From positions 1 to 64,000 of the forward strand of contig CAJTDX010000009.1 of NCBI GenBank assembly GCA_910575155.1: DNA of 64,000 nucleotides. Reading direction: 5' to 3'. The notes beneath the pieces were generated by a model that was not told the DNA's origin, made no database searches, and was given only the letters and a program-made list of their open reading frames with translations. The DNA comes from Lachnospiraceae bacterium (GTDB lineage Bacteria > Bacillota > Clostridia > Lachnospirales > Lachnospiraceae). The first letter of the stretch is position 1; each line of letters starts with the position of its first letter. Shown here piece after piece: positions 10,601 to 18,277 of this stretch. The position numbers and the translations under genes are program-made.

Positions 10601-13597
10601 GATCACTACAATAAGACAGAGTATGCGGTGGAGCAGACCACGGCAAACGTATTGTTTGAGCGGCAGGCTGCACTTTATCCGGATAAGACGGCGGTGATTG
10701 CCTGCGGCAGGAGCCTGACGTTTTGTGAACTGAATGAGAATGCCAATAAGATTGCAAACCATTTAATTGAAATGGGCTTATCCATCGAGCAGATGGTAGG
10801 CGTGATGCTGCCGAGGACCGTGGATGTCTATGCGGCAAGACAGGGAATCATGAAAGCGGGCGGCGCATTCCTGCCCATAGACCCCGAATATCCGGATGAG
10901 CGTATCAGCTATATCCTGGAAGATTCCAGGGCGGAATTTGTGCTGATGCCCGCAGAGATTGCAAAAGAGCGGAAAAAGCTGCTTGAACACCTGTCTGCCA
11001 AAGTGCTGATTCTCGAGGAACTTTTGGAAAAGGATGGCAATACCGGCAATCCTGAGGTGGATATACGCCCGGAGAACCTGTGTTACTGCATTTATACTTC
11101 CGGCTCTACCGGAAAGCCGAAGGGCGTCATGATTGAGCACCGGAATCTGGTGAACTATGTGGATGATAACCCCTACAATGTAGAGGCGCAGTCTTATGTA
11201 TACAACGCCACGGTATCGCTGGCATTTGCGGCGATTACCTTTGACGTTTCCATTTTGGAGGAATGTATCCCGCTGTACCACGGCATTACTGTCTGCATGG
11301 CAAACGAAGAGGAAATCCACAATCCGCTTGCGCTTTCCAGACTGATCCTGGAAAATGGCGTGGATATGATGACCTGTACACCCTCATTTTTAATCAATAT
11401 TATCGACATGCCGGAGATGAAGAAAGCATTGTCGCAGATTAAAGTCTTTAACGTGGGTGCGGAGGCATTTCCGGAGGCGCTTTATGACAAAATTATGGCT
11501 CTGGGAACCAACGCCATTACCTTTAATGGCTATGGGCCGACTGAGACGACGATTGGCTGTGCCTTCGACCAGGTGAGCGGGGATAAGATTACGATTGGCA
11601 AGCCGATGGCAAACATTAAGATGGTAATGATTGATAAGTACCGCAATCTGCTTCCCGCCGGCGTACCGGGCGAGCTTTTGATTATTGGAGACGGCGTCGG
11701 CAGGGGCTATGTGGGCAAGCCAGAGATGACAGCGGATAAATTCATTCAGTTTGAGGGCATGAATGCTTACCGCAGCGGCGATCTGGCGAAATGGAACCAC
11801 CATGGCAAAATTGAATTTATGGGACGCATGGATAACCAGGTGAAACTGCGCGGGCTGCGTGTGGAGCTGGATGAGATTGAAAATGTTATGAACCAGTATC
11901 CCACGGTCAAATCCAGCGTAGTGCTTGTAAAAGAAAAAGATTCCAATCAGTTCCTGTGCGGTTACTTTGTGGCCGAGAGCCAGGTGGAGAAACAGAATCT
12001 GACCTGCTTTATGCAGAAATATTTAACGCCTTATATGGTGCCGAGCGTGCTCATGCAGCTTCCTGAGCTGCCGCTTACCAATAACGGCAAGGTCAATAAG
12101 CGCGCCCTGCCGGAGCCGGAGTACACAGTGGACAATAAGAATTATGTGAAGCCGCACACAGAACTGCAGCGTAAATTATGTGAAATCTTTGAGATGGCTC
12201 TCGGCGTGGATCAGATCGGCATCGAGGATGATTTCTTTGAACATGGCGGCACGTCCCTGTCAGCGTCCAAAGTGGCGATGAAGTGCATGAGCGCAGGCAT
12301 TCAGGTAGCGTATGCTGACTTGTTCGAGTACAAGACGCCTTTGGAACTGGAACGCCATATCCAGAAGCAGCAGGGCGGGAGCGCTGCCGCAGGAGGAGAG
12401 CAAAAGAGCGGTGAAGGACAGAGCGCCTTAGAGCAGGTATTAAGCCGCAATGTGACAGCGCATGTGGACGAGATTGCTCCATCTGCACTCGGCAATGTCC
12501 TGCTTACAGGTGCAAATGGCTTCCTGGGAGCGCACATCTTAAAGAACATGATAGACAATGAGGATAATGTGATATACTGCCTGATGCGCAGGGGAAAAGC
12601 TTCCACCCTGGAGAAACGGTTAAAGAGCATGCTGGTGTATTATTTCAGCAATCCCTATGAGGAATTATTCGGCAGCCGGATCCAATTAATTGAAGGCGAT
12701 ATCACGGACGCTGCCAAGGTAGAAAGCCTTCAGCAGTACGACTTTGTCCGGGTTATTAATTGTGCGGCGTGTGTGAAGCATTTTTCAGCAGATGATACTT
12801 TGGAGCGGGTGAATTATCAGGGCGTTTTGAATCTGATTGATTTGTGTAAAAAGACGGAGCGCGAGTTGATTCAGATTTCCACGGTGAGCGTTGCCGGGGA
12901 AAATGTGGGCGGCAAATTCCCACAGGAGAAGAAGATGTACGAGAGTGAACTTTACTTTGGACAGAGCCTTTCCAACAAGTATATTGATACGAAGTTCCGT
13001 GCAGAAAAGGCTGTCTTAGAGGCAGCATCACAGGGCATGAAGGGCAAGGTCATCCGTGTGGGGAACCTGATGAGCCGCATCAGTGACGGTGAATTCCAGA
13101 TCAACTCTGTGACGAACGGATTTATGCGCACCCTGCGCGGTTATGTGGCGCTTGGCAGGTTCCCGGTGTCCATGCTGGATATGCCGACAGAATTTTCACC
13201 GATTGATTCTACGGCGGAGGCGATTGTCAAATTGTCTGCGGTTGAAGGTGAATTTACGGTATTCCATGCTTATAGCAGCTATTTAGTCCAGATGGCGGAT
13301 GTAATAGAACAGATGAATGAGTCGGGTATTCTTGTGGAGACGGTCAGTGATGAGGATTTTGAGCAGGCGCTTTTGGCAGCTTTGGAGGATGAAAAGAACA
13401 ATGAGCTGATCTCCGGTCTGATTGCCTATGCATCCAGCGACGCGGATCATAGCGCCGTCTACATAGATGCGGACAATCGTTTCACTACCAAAGCCTTGTA
13501 CCGCCTCGGGTTTAAGTGGCCGATGCCGGACAGCGTTTATCTTAAAAATGCGCTGACGGCTCTTGAAACATTGGGATTTTTTGATGGAAGGTTATAA
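4631..13597 (+). CDS. Trimodular nonribosomal peptide synthetase with terminal thioester reductase
   Basis: Assembly line of 2988 residues with the order A1-T1-C1-A2-T2-C2-A3-T3-R. Carrier serines are at about residues 507 (LGGDS), 1529 (AGLTS, atypical) and 2542 (HGGTS). Both condensation domains keep the HHxxxDG motif (His680/Asp685 and His1699/Asp1704). The reductase has the NAD(P)-binding motif TGANGFLG from residue 2626 and the Tyr2784-xxx-Lys2788 pair, so the chain should leave as an aldehyde or alcohol. A1 reads SFVVLVLEYF at core A4, with Val where amino-acid A domains have Asp235; a non-amino carboxylic acid starter is predicted. Specificity lines read by eye: A1 VVLFAGCAT, A2 DAMFLGVIL (aliphatic type), A3 DVLTFVGIG, each followed by the A10 Lys. 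No PPTase gene is in the window. The likely product is an N-acyl dipeptide aldehyde, a class known from gut Clostridia as protease inhibitors. Confidence 0.95.
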   Translation: MNFLDEFQYVVRTYPQKAALADCNGERMTTYKELETLSRRIAAKLLESGEMSGKAVMVCMGRKMEYIAAELGIMMAGGAFVPVLPEYPGERLNYIKEDCKAAAVIDDGWLSEIETYEPIQPAAREDDSLAMMIYTSGSTGRPKGIVHTMASLTQGVWRNRSVLYVDENDVQAAGAPMSFVVLVLEYFTVLSRGGCSHILPEETRKDVRLLEDYFAARDITCAFISPQILRLFKNKSRTLKKVATGSERVSMMAGDGYELYNCYGSSETAATVLSYKIEEPMENTPIGKPLEGLEFFLLDEDGKEVADGKEGEICIKGVLAGSYLNLEEQSAKTFIRQDDGSVLLHTGDIGRRMQDGNFVYVNRKDWMVKINGQRVETGEIELRITSVPEVESAVVKAFEDENGQNYLCAYYVSAEEVKVEKIRACLKETLPDYMIPRFFKRLDSLPKNVNGKLDRTVLLPPGLDEYKTTYKEPQSHCEKRICQGFEEVLHCGRVGVDDDFFKLGGDSINVLKLAEFLSDIELQPEHVLNGRAPAKIAALLEEKKEDQLKRHSQERKEYVLTDSQMGVYLECVNDPQATMYNIPVCCELPDAVDMERFKDAVKKAVSMHPSFGVNVALNRGTPVMSLHPEYLRADVGEWETEDIEAVKRTFVRPFRLEGEPLYRMALYRCVDKCYFLFDVHHIIFDGTSVKVFLDEISQLYHGQEPESEEISQMDFSVYEESIKDTARYQKAREFFAGKLAGEDFGEALIKDYKKKTVTPAGREVRISLSGELSSMAVEQFVRQRGISENTLFLGAFSYTLGKFSGENKSLFCTVNNGRHTVNMANSTGMFVRTLPICHSWEESVSVEQYLQSFQEEFYAVMSHDCISFAELAKDYGIASDILFVYQGEMFQGLSLEGGQYEAAPLATGDVQADVSVMVMKQGGGYEISLEYRTDLYCEKTARGLLHMLQQVLRGMLASETLSQIALVSELDIQILDGFNETEVSYDRSKTVIDLFRAQAKKTPDHTAVVYTDRSYTYAQVDEMSDRLAACVAGLGIGREEVVSVLIPRCEYMAIASIGVSKSGAAYQPLDPTYPKERLAFMMEDSAAKLLIADEELLPLVPQWQGRVLLTKDIPNLPRADKLPEPPKPEDLFILLYTSGSTGVPKGCMLEHKNIAAFCDSYRRNYELTEDSCAAAYASYGFDANMMDMYPTLTSGAALHIIDESIRLDLNALHEYFEEHRITNVFMTTQIGRAFATSMLSGAAGSGSAADAENTHLKYLLMGGEALAPFAPEGSTHYLNVYGPTECTILTTAYPFEEYEEDLPIGKPLPNIKLYIIDKQGRRVPVGVPGELCISGVHVSRGYLNRPEKTAEVYGDNPYSNLPEYSRIYHTGDIVRYLPDGNIQFIGRRDGQVKIRGFRIELTEVEEIIRRFPGIKDATVAAFDETSGGKYIAAYVVSDEEVDVDAMNAFIEESKPPYMVPAVTMQIDKIPLNQNQKVNKRALPMPERRQQDLVTPEGEVQQKIFDCIAEVIGHREFGVNSDIYKAGLTSIGAVRLNVLLSDAFEGAVIRNKDLKEHDTVEKLEKFLAGSSRKETFEKRETYPLTQTQNGIFVECAANPGSTIYNIPFLFCLGENVDLQRLKKAVEETVEAHSYIKTTLMLDDNGDIWQKRNDDLPFEVEICEELHKEELVKPYQILGDRLFRIQLFDTPEGKYLFLEFHHIISDGESCGIFLRDMNEAYDGKSPEKEKFSGYEAALVEQKALQGQEYTLARQYYDGIFKGCDTDFLPAKDHREETPGLGLYQRADQADLEALRQFCTGQKVTLNTLFTAAFGFVTGRYVYKYEAVFTTIYNGRNDSRLSSTINMLVKTLPVYCNLEGEKEISSYLKETGEQLMNSMNADIYSFAEISRAYGIKADIMFAFQGDSFLFDTIAGEKAVREELSLDTAKAPLSIDVMVNENEICYQVEYRSDLYEERTIAGLVDSLAVAVQEFQDKKQLKEVCMVSQSARRELDHYNKTEYAVEQTTANVLFERQAALYPDKTAVIACGRSLTFCELNENANKIANHLIEMGLSIEQMVGVMLPRTVDVYAARQGIMKAGGAFLPIDPEYPDERISYILEDSRAEFVLMPAEIAKERKKLLEHLSAKVLILEELLEKDGNTGNPEVDIRPENLCYCIYTSGSTGKPKGVMIEHRNLVNYVDDNPYNVEAQSYVYNATVSLAFAAITFDVSILEECIPLYHGITVCMANEEEIHNPLALSRLILENGVDMMTCTPSFLINIIDMPEMKKALSQIKVFNVGAEAFPEALYDKIMALGTNAITFNGYGPTETTIGCAFDQVSGDKITIGKPMANIKMVMIDKYRNLLPAGVPGELLIIGDGVGRGYVGKPEMTADKFIQFEGMNAYRSGDLAKWNHHGKIEFMGRMDNQVKLRGLRVELDEIENVMNQYPTVKSSVVLVKEKDSNQFLCGYFVAESQVEKQNLTCFMQKYLTPYMVPSVLMQLPELPLTNNGKVNKRALPEPEYTVDNKNYVKPHTELQRKLCEIFEMALGVDQIGIEDDFFEHGGTSLSASKVAMKCMSAGIQVAYADLFEYKTPLELERHIQKQQGGSAAAGGEQKSGEGQSALEQVLSRNVTAHVDEIAPSALGNVLLTGANGFLGAHILKNMIDNEDNVIYCLMRRGKASTLEKRLKSMLVYYFSNPYEELFGSRIQLIEGDITDAAKVESLQQYDFVRVINCAACVKHFSADDTLERVNYQGVLNLIDLCKKTERELIQISTVSVAGENVGGKFPQEKKMYESELYFGQSLSNKYIDTKFRAEKAVLEAASQGMKGKVIRVGNLMSRISDGEFQINSVTNGFMRTLRGYVALGRFPVSMLDMPTEFSPIDSTAEAIVKLSAVEGEFTVFHAYSSYLVQMADVIEQMNESGILVETVSDEDFEQALLAALEDEKNNELISGLIAYASSDADHSAVYIDADNRFTTKALYRLGFKWPMPDSVYLKNALTALETLGFFDGRL

Positions 13598-13636
13598 TCA
13601 ACAGCGCAGCCAGCCGAACAGTTACAGGAGGGTTCT

Positions 13637-15397
13637 ATGGAAAGAAATGCGTTTTTAATAAATAAAAAAATTCATCAGTATATTCTGCCAGGGGTGCTGA
13701 TGACAGTTGCAATGCAGCTTGGCAATGTGGTGGACGGCATGATTGTCGGGAACCTCCTGGGAGCGGAGGCGATGGCGGCGATTGAAATTTCCATGCCGGT
13801 GCTGTTACTGCTGCAGATGGCGGCTTTGATGCTTGCTATGGGCGGCGCGGCTGAGACGGCGGTATTTCTTGGTAAACGGGACATGGAAAAAGCCAGCGGG
13901 GTGTTCACTGCCTCGCTGGCAGCCGGGCTGGCAATATCTGTGTTTTTTGCGCTGTTTGCGCCAATCCTGCCGGAACCTGCAGCCAGGCTGCTTGCCGGAA
14001 ACAGTGATCTGGCTGCGCTTGCCGAGCCGTATATTATGGTGAATGTTGCGGGAATCCCGATTCTGACAGTCGCTATTATTTTATGTTATTTTATGAATGC
14101 AGATAACCATCCGCAGCTGGGGAGCGCGCTTTTTATCATTGCCAATGCAGTAAACCTGGTTCTGGATTTTGTGTTTATCCGGAGCTTTCATATGGGCATG
14201 GCAGGCAGCGCGCTGGCTACGGTGATTGGTTATCTGGCTGGCATGGCGCCGGTGGTAATTTATTTTCGTTCCAAACAGCGGATGCTGCGCCTGCGGAAAC
14301 TGGATAAAAAAGCGTTCCATTATGTGAGCATTTCCATGAAAGCAGGTATTCCCAGCGCAGCGTTTACGCTGATGTCTGCGCTGAAGTCTGTGATTATCAA
14401 TTCTGTGATTGTGCGTATTTTGGGAAATGGCCCTATGGCAGTCTATTCTGTCTGCGCCAATGCTGTGCTGATTGCGGAATTGTGTGTAGGAGGAATTATT
14501 GGACTGGTCCAGAACATTGCGGGAATTCTCTATGGGGAACGTGATTATTATGGCATACGTACCCTCTGTAAGAGAGTGCTCACCTACAGCTATATAGCGA
14601 TCGTTATCTTGATGATGATATTTTTTGCCGTTCCCGGGTCGATTGCCGGGTTGTTTGGAATCACAGAGGGCGGTCTGCTTACGCTCTGTGAGACGGCGCT
14701 GCGTATATTTGCCTGCAGCTTTCCCTTCTATGTGTATAATAAGTTCCTGATGTCCTACTACCAGACAATTTTACAGCCGGGGCTGTCCACGATGGTGACG
14801 GTGCTGCAGGGATTTGTGGTGATCGTGCCGCTTACTCTGACAGGGATTTTCTTCTGGGGGTTTCCCGGGGTATGCCTGATGGCAGTGGTAAGCGAAGCCG
14901 TTACAATTTTTCTGGCTATAGTTTGGCGGATTGTGGGTCAGCGCAGGGGGAGGTTTGAACCGGGAGGCGTTTATATGCTGCCGCAGATTACGGATGAGAA
15001 GTCTTTAGATTGTTCCGTTGAGAATAATCTGGAGGAGGTGATTGCTTTTCGGGAAAAGCTGTTTGTATTTTGTGCAGACAATCACATAAGTGAACGGGAT
15101 GCCTCGATTCTTGGGGTTGCCGTGGAGGAGATTGCTGCCAATATTGTGCAGTATGGCTATCGCGGCGGTCAGAGGAATTATATGGACATCAGTTTTACCA
15201 TACAGGATGAGAAATATATTCTGCGAATCCGCGATGACGGTATTCCGTTTAATCCGTTGGACTATGTTCCGCAGGAAGAAGCGGAAGTGACGGTGGGAGG
15301 AATTGGCCTGCTGAAAAAAATCACCTCGGATTTCCAATATATGCGGGCGCTGAACCTGAATAACACAGTGATCGAGCTGAATATCCGGAAGAATTAA
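13637..15397 (+). CDS. MATE efflux transporter fused to an RsbW-like ATPase domain
   Basis: The first 445 residues form a twelve-helix MATE (DinF/NorM-type) cation-coupled drug exporter. The last 130 residues form a cytoplasmic HATPase of the RsbW/SpoIIAB anti-sigma kinase type. N-box residues Glu497, Glu498 and Asn502 (VEEIAANIVQYGY), the G1 box RDDGIPFNP and the G2 box GGIGLLKK are all present, so ATP binding should be intact. It starts 39 bp after the NRPS with a GGAGGG ribosome site, which points to export of the NRPS product. An anti-sigma-type kinase joined to a transporter suggests that partner switching, rather than a sigma factor, gates export. That link is inference; the fusion itself is read directly and is in one uninterrupted frame. 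Confidence 0.92.
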   Translation: MERNAFLINKKIHQYILPGVLMTVAMQLGNVVDGMIVGNLLGAEAMAAIEISMPVLLLLQMAALMLAMGGAAETAVFLGKRDMEKASGVFTASLAAGLAISVFFALFAPILPEPAARLLAGNSDLAALAEPYIMVNVAGIPILTVAIILCYFMNADNHPQLGSALFIIANAVNLVLDFVFIRSFHMGMAGSALATVIGYLAGMAPVVIYFRSKQRMLRLRKLDKKAFHYVSISMKAGIPSAAFTLMSALKSVIINSVIVRILGNGPMAVYSVCANAVLIAELCVGGIIGLVQNIAGILYGERDYYGIRTLCKRVLTYSYIAIVILMMIFFAVPGSIAGLFGITEGGLLTLCETALRIFACSFPFYVYNKFLMSYYQTILQPGLSTMVTVLQGFVVIVPLTLTGIFFWGFPGVCLMAVVSEAVTIFLAIVWRIVGQRRGRFEPGGVYMLPQITDEKSLDCSVENNLEEVIAFREKLFVFCADNHISERDASILGVAVEEIAANIVQYGYRGGQRNYMDISFTIQDEKYILRIRDDGIPFNPLDYVPQEEAEVTVGGIGLLKKITSDFQYMRALNLNNTVIELNIRKN

Positions 15398-15537
15398 GAT
15401 TTATCCCTAAATAGATATCAATTGTCCCGAACTGCACAGTTTGCAAAAATATTTTGTTAATATGGTATGGGGGGGATGGCGCCAGAGGCGCTTTTGACAC
15501 CCTGATTTTATGAAAAATAAGAAAGGAGAAATACAAT
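15398..15537. other. Intergenic region with a weak hairpin
   Basis: This 140-bp gap holds a short GCGCC-AGA-GGCGC hairpin followed by TTTT (15479-15494), a possible weak terminator or attenuator, and an AT-rich stretch. No convincing promoter was found. AAGGAGA lies just before the VOC gene. Confidence 0.4.
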
Positions 15538-16119
15538 ATGAAAAAACCAGTTTTTACAGGATTGTCACATGTATGCATTTTCGTGGATGACGTGATGGAG
15601 GCGTTTCAATACTATGAGAGGATTTTGGGCGCTGTTCCCAACCAGCATATTCCCCATTGGAAGAACAAAGGTTTTTTTCAGGCGGGAGGTTTTATAGAAG
15701 AGGCAGAAGAAGGGGATGTTTCTATTGGCTTTATGGATGTGCCGGGAACGAAGTTTACCATTGAACTGATGTGCTACCACAATCCGAAGGGGCGGCAGGA
15801 ACCCGTGATTTTTAAAGCCAATGATATCAGCGGAGCCAGGCATGTGGCGTTAAAAGTCATCAATATCGAGGAGGCTTTTGAATACATAAAGGCGCAGCCG
15901 GACGTAACTTTGATTAATACCACAGAAGGTTACCAGGTTTACCAGATCAGCAAGACATTGCCGTCAGATTTTTACTATTTTGATGAAGCGAAAGAGAAGG
16001 ACGCTGAGGGTAAACAGAAAGCGGCGGATATTTTGGGCAATACCAAATATTTTTACTTTATTGATAAGTATGGACTGCAATGGGAATTTGAGCAGGGGCA
16101 TACAGATATTGGAGATTAA
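15538..16119 (+). CDS. VOC (glyoxalase/bleomycin-resistance fold) family protein
   Basis: Protein of 193 residues with two vicinal-oxygen-chelate modules. The first opens with GLSHVCIFVDDVMEAFQYYERILG, a typical beta-alpha-beta-beta start with a metal-ligand His. The second centres on ARHVALKVINIEEAFEYI and ends near a Glu in LQWEFEQ. VOC proteins are isomerases, lyases, dioxygenases or drug-sequestering resistance proteins. Its position between two MATE exporters next to an NRPS suggests modification of the product or self-protection. Substrate cannot be told from sequence. It ends a few bases before the STAS gene, whose ribosome site overlaps the end of this frame. Confidence 0.8.
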   Translation: MKKPVFTGLSHVCIFVDDVMEAFQYYERILGAVPNQHIPHWKNKGFFQAGGFIEEAEEGDVSIGFMDVPGTKFTIELMCYHNPKGRQEPVIFKANDISGARHVALKVINIEEAFEYIKAQPDVTLINTTEGYQVYQISKTLPSDFYYFDEAKEKDAEGKQKAADILGNTKYFYFIDKYGLQWEFEQGHTDIGD

Positions 16120-16131
16120 GGAGTGAAGGAT

Positions 16132-16431
16132 ATGGATATTATGGAGAACTTAAATGGAAACCAGTTATGCATTTCTCTGGAGGGAAGGCTGGACACAACG
16201 ACTGCGCCGCAGCTTGAAAAGGTTCTTGCGGACAGATTGGAGGGATTGACGGAACTGGTATTTGACATGAGCGCGCTTGACTATCTGTCATCGGCGGGGC
16301 TGCGTGTCCTTCTGGGAGCACAGAAGCGGATGAACAAGCAGGGAAGCATGAAGGTCGTGAATGTGAATGAAACGATCATGGAGATTTTTGAAGTGACCGG
16401 ATTTGCCGATATCCTTACAATCGAGTCGTAG
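16132..16431 (+). CDS. STAS-domain anti-anti-sigma-factor-like protein
   Basis: A single STAS domain of 99 residues resembling SpoIIAA and RsbV: an N-terminal strand pair (LCISLEGRLDTTTAPQLE), then the switch loop DMSALDYLSSAGLRVL, where the serine before AG is the usual phosphorylation site. The ATG at 16132 is chosen because AAGGAG lies 8 nt upstream; an in-frame GTG at 16123 overlaps that site. In partner switching the dephosphorylated STAS protein binds an RsbW-type kinase, which inactivates it by phosphorylation. Here the kinase-like partners are the HATPase domains fused to MATE transporters and the free kinase at 21694, with the PP2C at 20082 as the reactivating phosphatase. Confidence 0.9.
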   Translation: MDIMENLNGNQLCISLEGRLDTTTAPQLEKVLADRLEGLTELVFDMSALDYLSSAGLRVLLGAQKRMNKQGSMKVVNVNETIMEIFEVTGFADILTIES

Positions 16432-16474
16432 CCTGGCATATGTTTGGAGATGCCATTATGAGAAATGAGAGCGT

Positions 16475-18259
16475 ATGAGTGAGCAGACATCTTCTATTTC
16501 ACTGGAACAGAATGAGCAATTTCTGAAAAAGGCATATGGGAAGGCATTGATTCCCTGTATGCTGTCCATTTTAAGCGGCAATATTAATATTCTTGCAGAC
16601 GGCATCCTTGTCGGGCAGCGGCTCGGGGCGGATGCCTTAGCTGCAATTAATTTCAGTTTACCGGTCTACCTTGTCCTGTGTATTGCCGGTTCTTTTATAG
16701 TTTCGGGGACTGCCATCTGCGCGGCAGGGGCTATTGGCAATCATCAGGGCAAAAAGGCGCAGGAACTTTATAAGATGTCGGTTTTCTGGTGCGTGTTTAT
16801 TTCGGCAGTGGTTACGGCGGCGGGACTCTTATGCATCAAACCTCTGGCAGGCCTGCTGTGTTCCCAGGAGGCGGTATCGCCTCTGGTGATGGAGTATACC
16901 GGCGTGACCCTTGCCGGAGCATTGCCCAGAATCCTGATTTACATTCCCTTCTGGTATCTGAGGCTGGATGGGAGGAATCGGCAGGTCACATGGATGATGC
17001 TTGTGATGGGCGCGGGAAATGTGATGCTGGACGTGTTATTTTTGTATGTCTTTGACATGGGCGTGTCCGGGGCTGCGTTTGCCAGTGTTATGGCGACGGC
17101 GGTCTCCTGTCTGCTGGGCTTTGTCTGGCTGTGCGACAAAAAGAGCAGTTTTTCTTTGGGTATGCGTGTTAATTGCAGGGACGTTTCCTTTGTATGCATT
17201 GCCAGGGCGGGCAGCCCGTCCGCCTTGAATAATCTGTTTCAGACGCTGCGTGTTATGGTCGTAAATACATTACTTTTGCAAAATGGCGGCAGCGGACTGG
17301 TAGCGGCGTTTACGGCGGTGAACTGTATCGGCGCATTTGAAGAGAGCGTAACTGGCGGCGTGCCGCAGGCAGCGTCTGCAATGCTGGGCGTTTACAGCGG
17401 AGAACATGACAATAAGAGCGCATGTCTGCTGCTGACAAGGCAAGTCAGAAGCGGCGTCCCCTATTGCCTGCTGTTTTCCATTGTGATTCTTGCTGGGGCA
17501 GATTTCATTGCGGGTGCATATGGGCTGACAGATTCACTGAGATTTGCCTTTTTGTGCATGTCGTTTGGCATGATTCCTGCGCTGTGTAATTGTATTCTGT
17601 CGGGATACTATAATGTGTCGGGATACGCCATGTGGGCAAATGCAATTATTTTACTGCGCGTGTTTGTTATGCCGTGTGCAAGCCTGTTTGTGCTTTGCCG
17701 GCAGAGCTGCAGTCCCTGGTGGTTTTTATTTACAGGTGAAGTCCTCACGCTGCTTGTCTGGTTTGCGGCGACAGGCGTGTATCGTCATTTCCACAGGCGC
17801 TGCTCGCGTTTCCTGTTGATGGATCAGACGTTGGAAGAGACCGGTCGGGTTATTAATTTTTCGGTGCGGGGCAAGGAAGAGGATATCTGTGATGCCAGCA
17901 GTAAGATTACGGTGTTCTGTGAGGAAAACGGTATGCTTCCCGGACAGGTTATGCGCGTGAGCCTGGCGATGGAAGAAATGATGACGCTGATTCTGTCTGA
18001 AAATGGGGAAGAAGGTGTGGAATTTGATCTCCGGGTGTATTCTCTGGAGGGTGTGATCGGTATCCGCATCCGTTACAGCGGCAGGGAGTTCAATCCATTA
18101 TGCCGCACAGAAGACAAAGGACAGACGGGCGCTGATGCGCTGGGGAAGGAAGCGGGGAATTGTGATATGTACATGGGAATCCGCATGATTGAGGATATGG
18201 TGGAGACGGCAATGTACCAGCGGACGTTTGGCATGAATACGATTCAGATTTACATATGA
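16475..18259 (+). CDS. MATE efflux transporter fused to a degenerate RsbW-like domain
   Basis: Second MATE exporter in the locus, with the same layout as the protein at 13637: a twelve-helix transporter to about residue 450, then a C-terminal HATPase-like domain. The nucleotide pocket is decayed. The N-box Asn is replaced (EEMMTLIL, Leu505 where the first copy has Asn502), and the G1 Asp is replaced by Ser535 (RYSGREFNP). The G2 region (MGIRMIED) keeps one glycine. Such a domain could still bind a STAS protein without phosphorylating it, making it a pseudokinase sensor. It may pair with the first MATE or handle another substrate. Paralogy between the two MATEs suggests duplication followed by loss of kinase activity in this copy. 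Confidence 0.9.
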   Translation: MSEQTSSISLEQNEQFLKKAYGKALIPCMLSILSGNINILADGILVGQRLGADALAAINFSLPVYLVLCIAGSFIVSGTAICAAGAIGNHQGKKAQELYKMSVFWCVFISAVVTAAGLLCIKPLAGLLCSQEAVSPLVMEYTGVTLAGALPRILIYIPFWYLRLDGRNRQVTWMMLVMGAGNVMLDVLFLYVFDMGVSGAAFASVMATAVSCLLGFVWLCDKKSSFSLGMRVNCRDVSFVCIARAGSPSALNNLFQTLRVMVVNTLLLQNGGSGLVAAFTAVNCIGAFEESVTGGVPQAASAMLGVYSGEHDNKSACLLLTRQVRSGVPYCLLFSIVILAGADFIAGAYGLTDSLRFAFLCMSFGMIPALCNCILSGYYNVSGYAMWANAIILLRVFVMPCASLFVLCRQSCSPWWFLFTGEVLTLLVWFAATGVYRHFHRRCSRFLLMDQTLEETGRVINFSVRGKEEDICDASSKITVFCEENGMLPGQVMRVSLAMEEMMTLILSENGEEGVEFDLRVYSLEGVIGIRIRYSGREFNPLCRTEDKGQTGADALGKEAGNCDMYMGIRMIEDMVETAMYQRTFGMNTIQIYI

Positions 18260-18277
18260 CAGGAGACAGAGGAAAGT

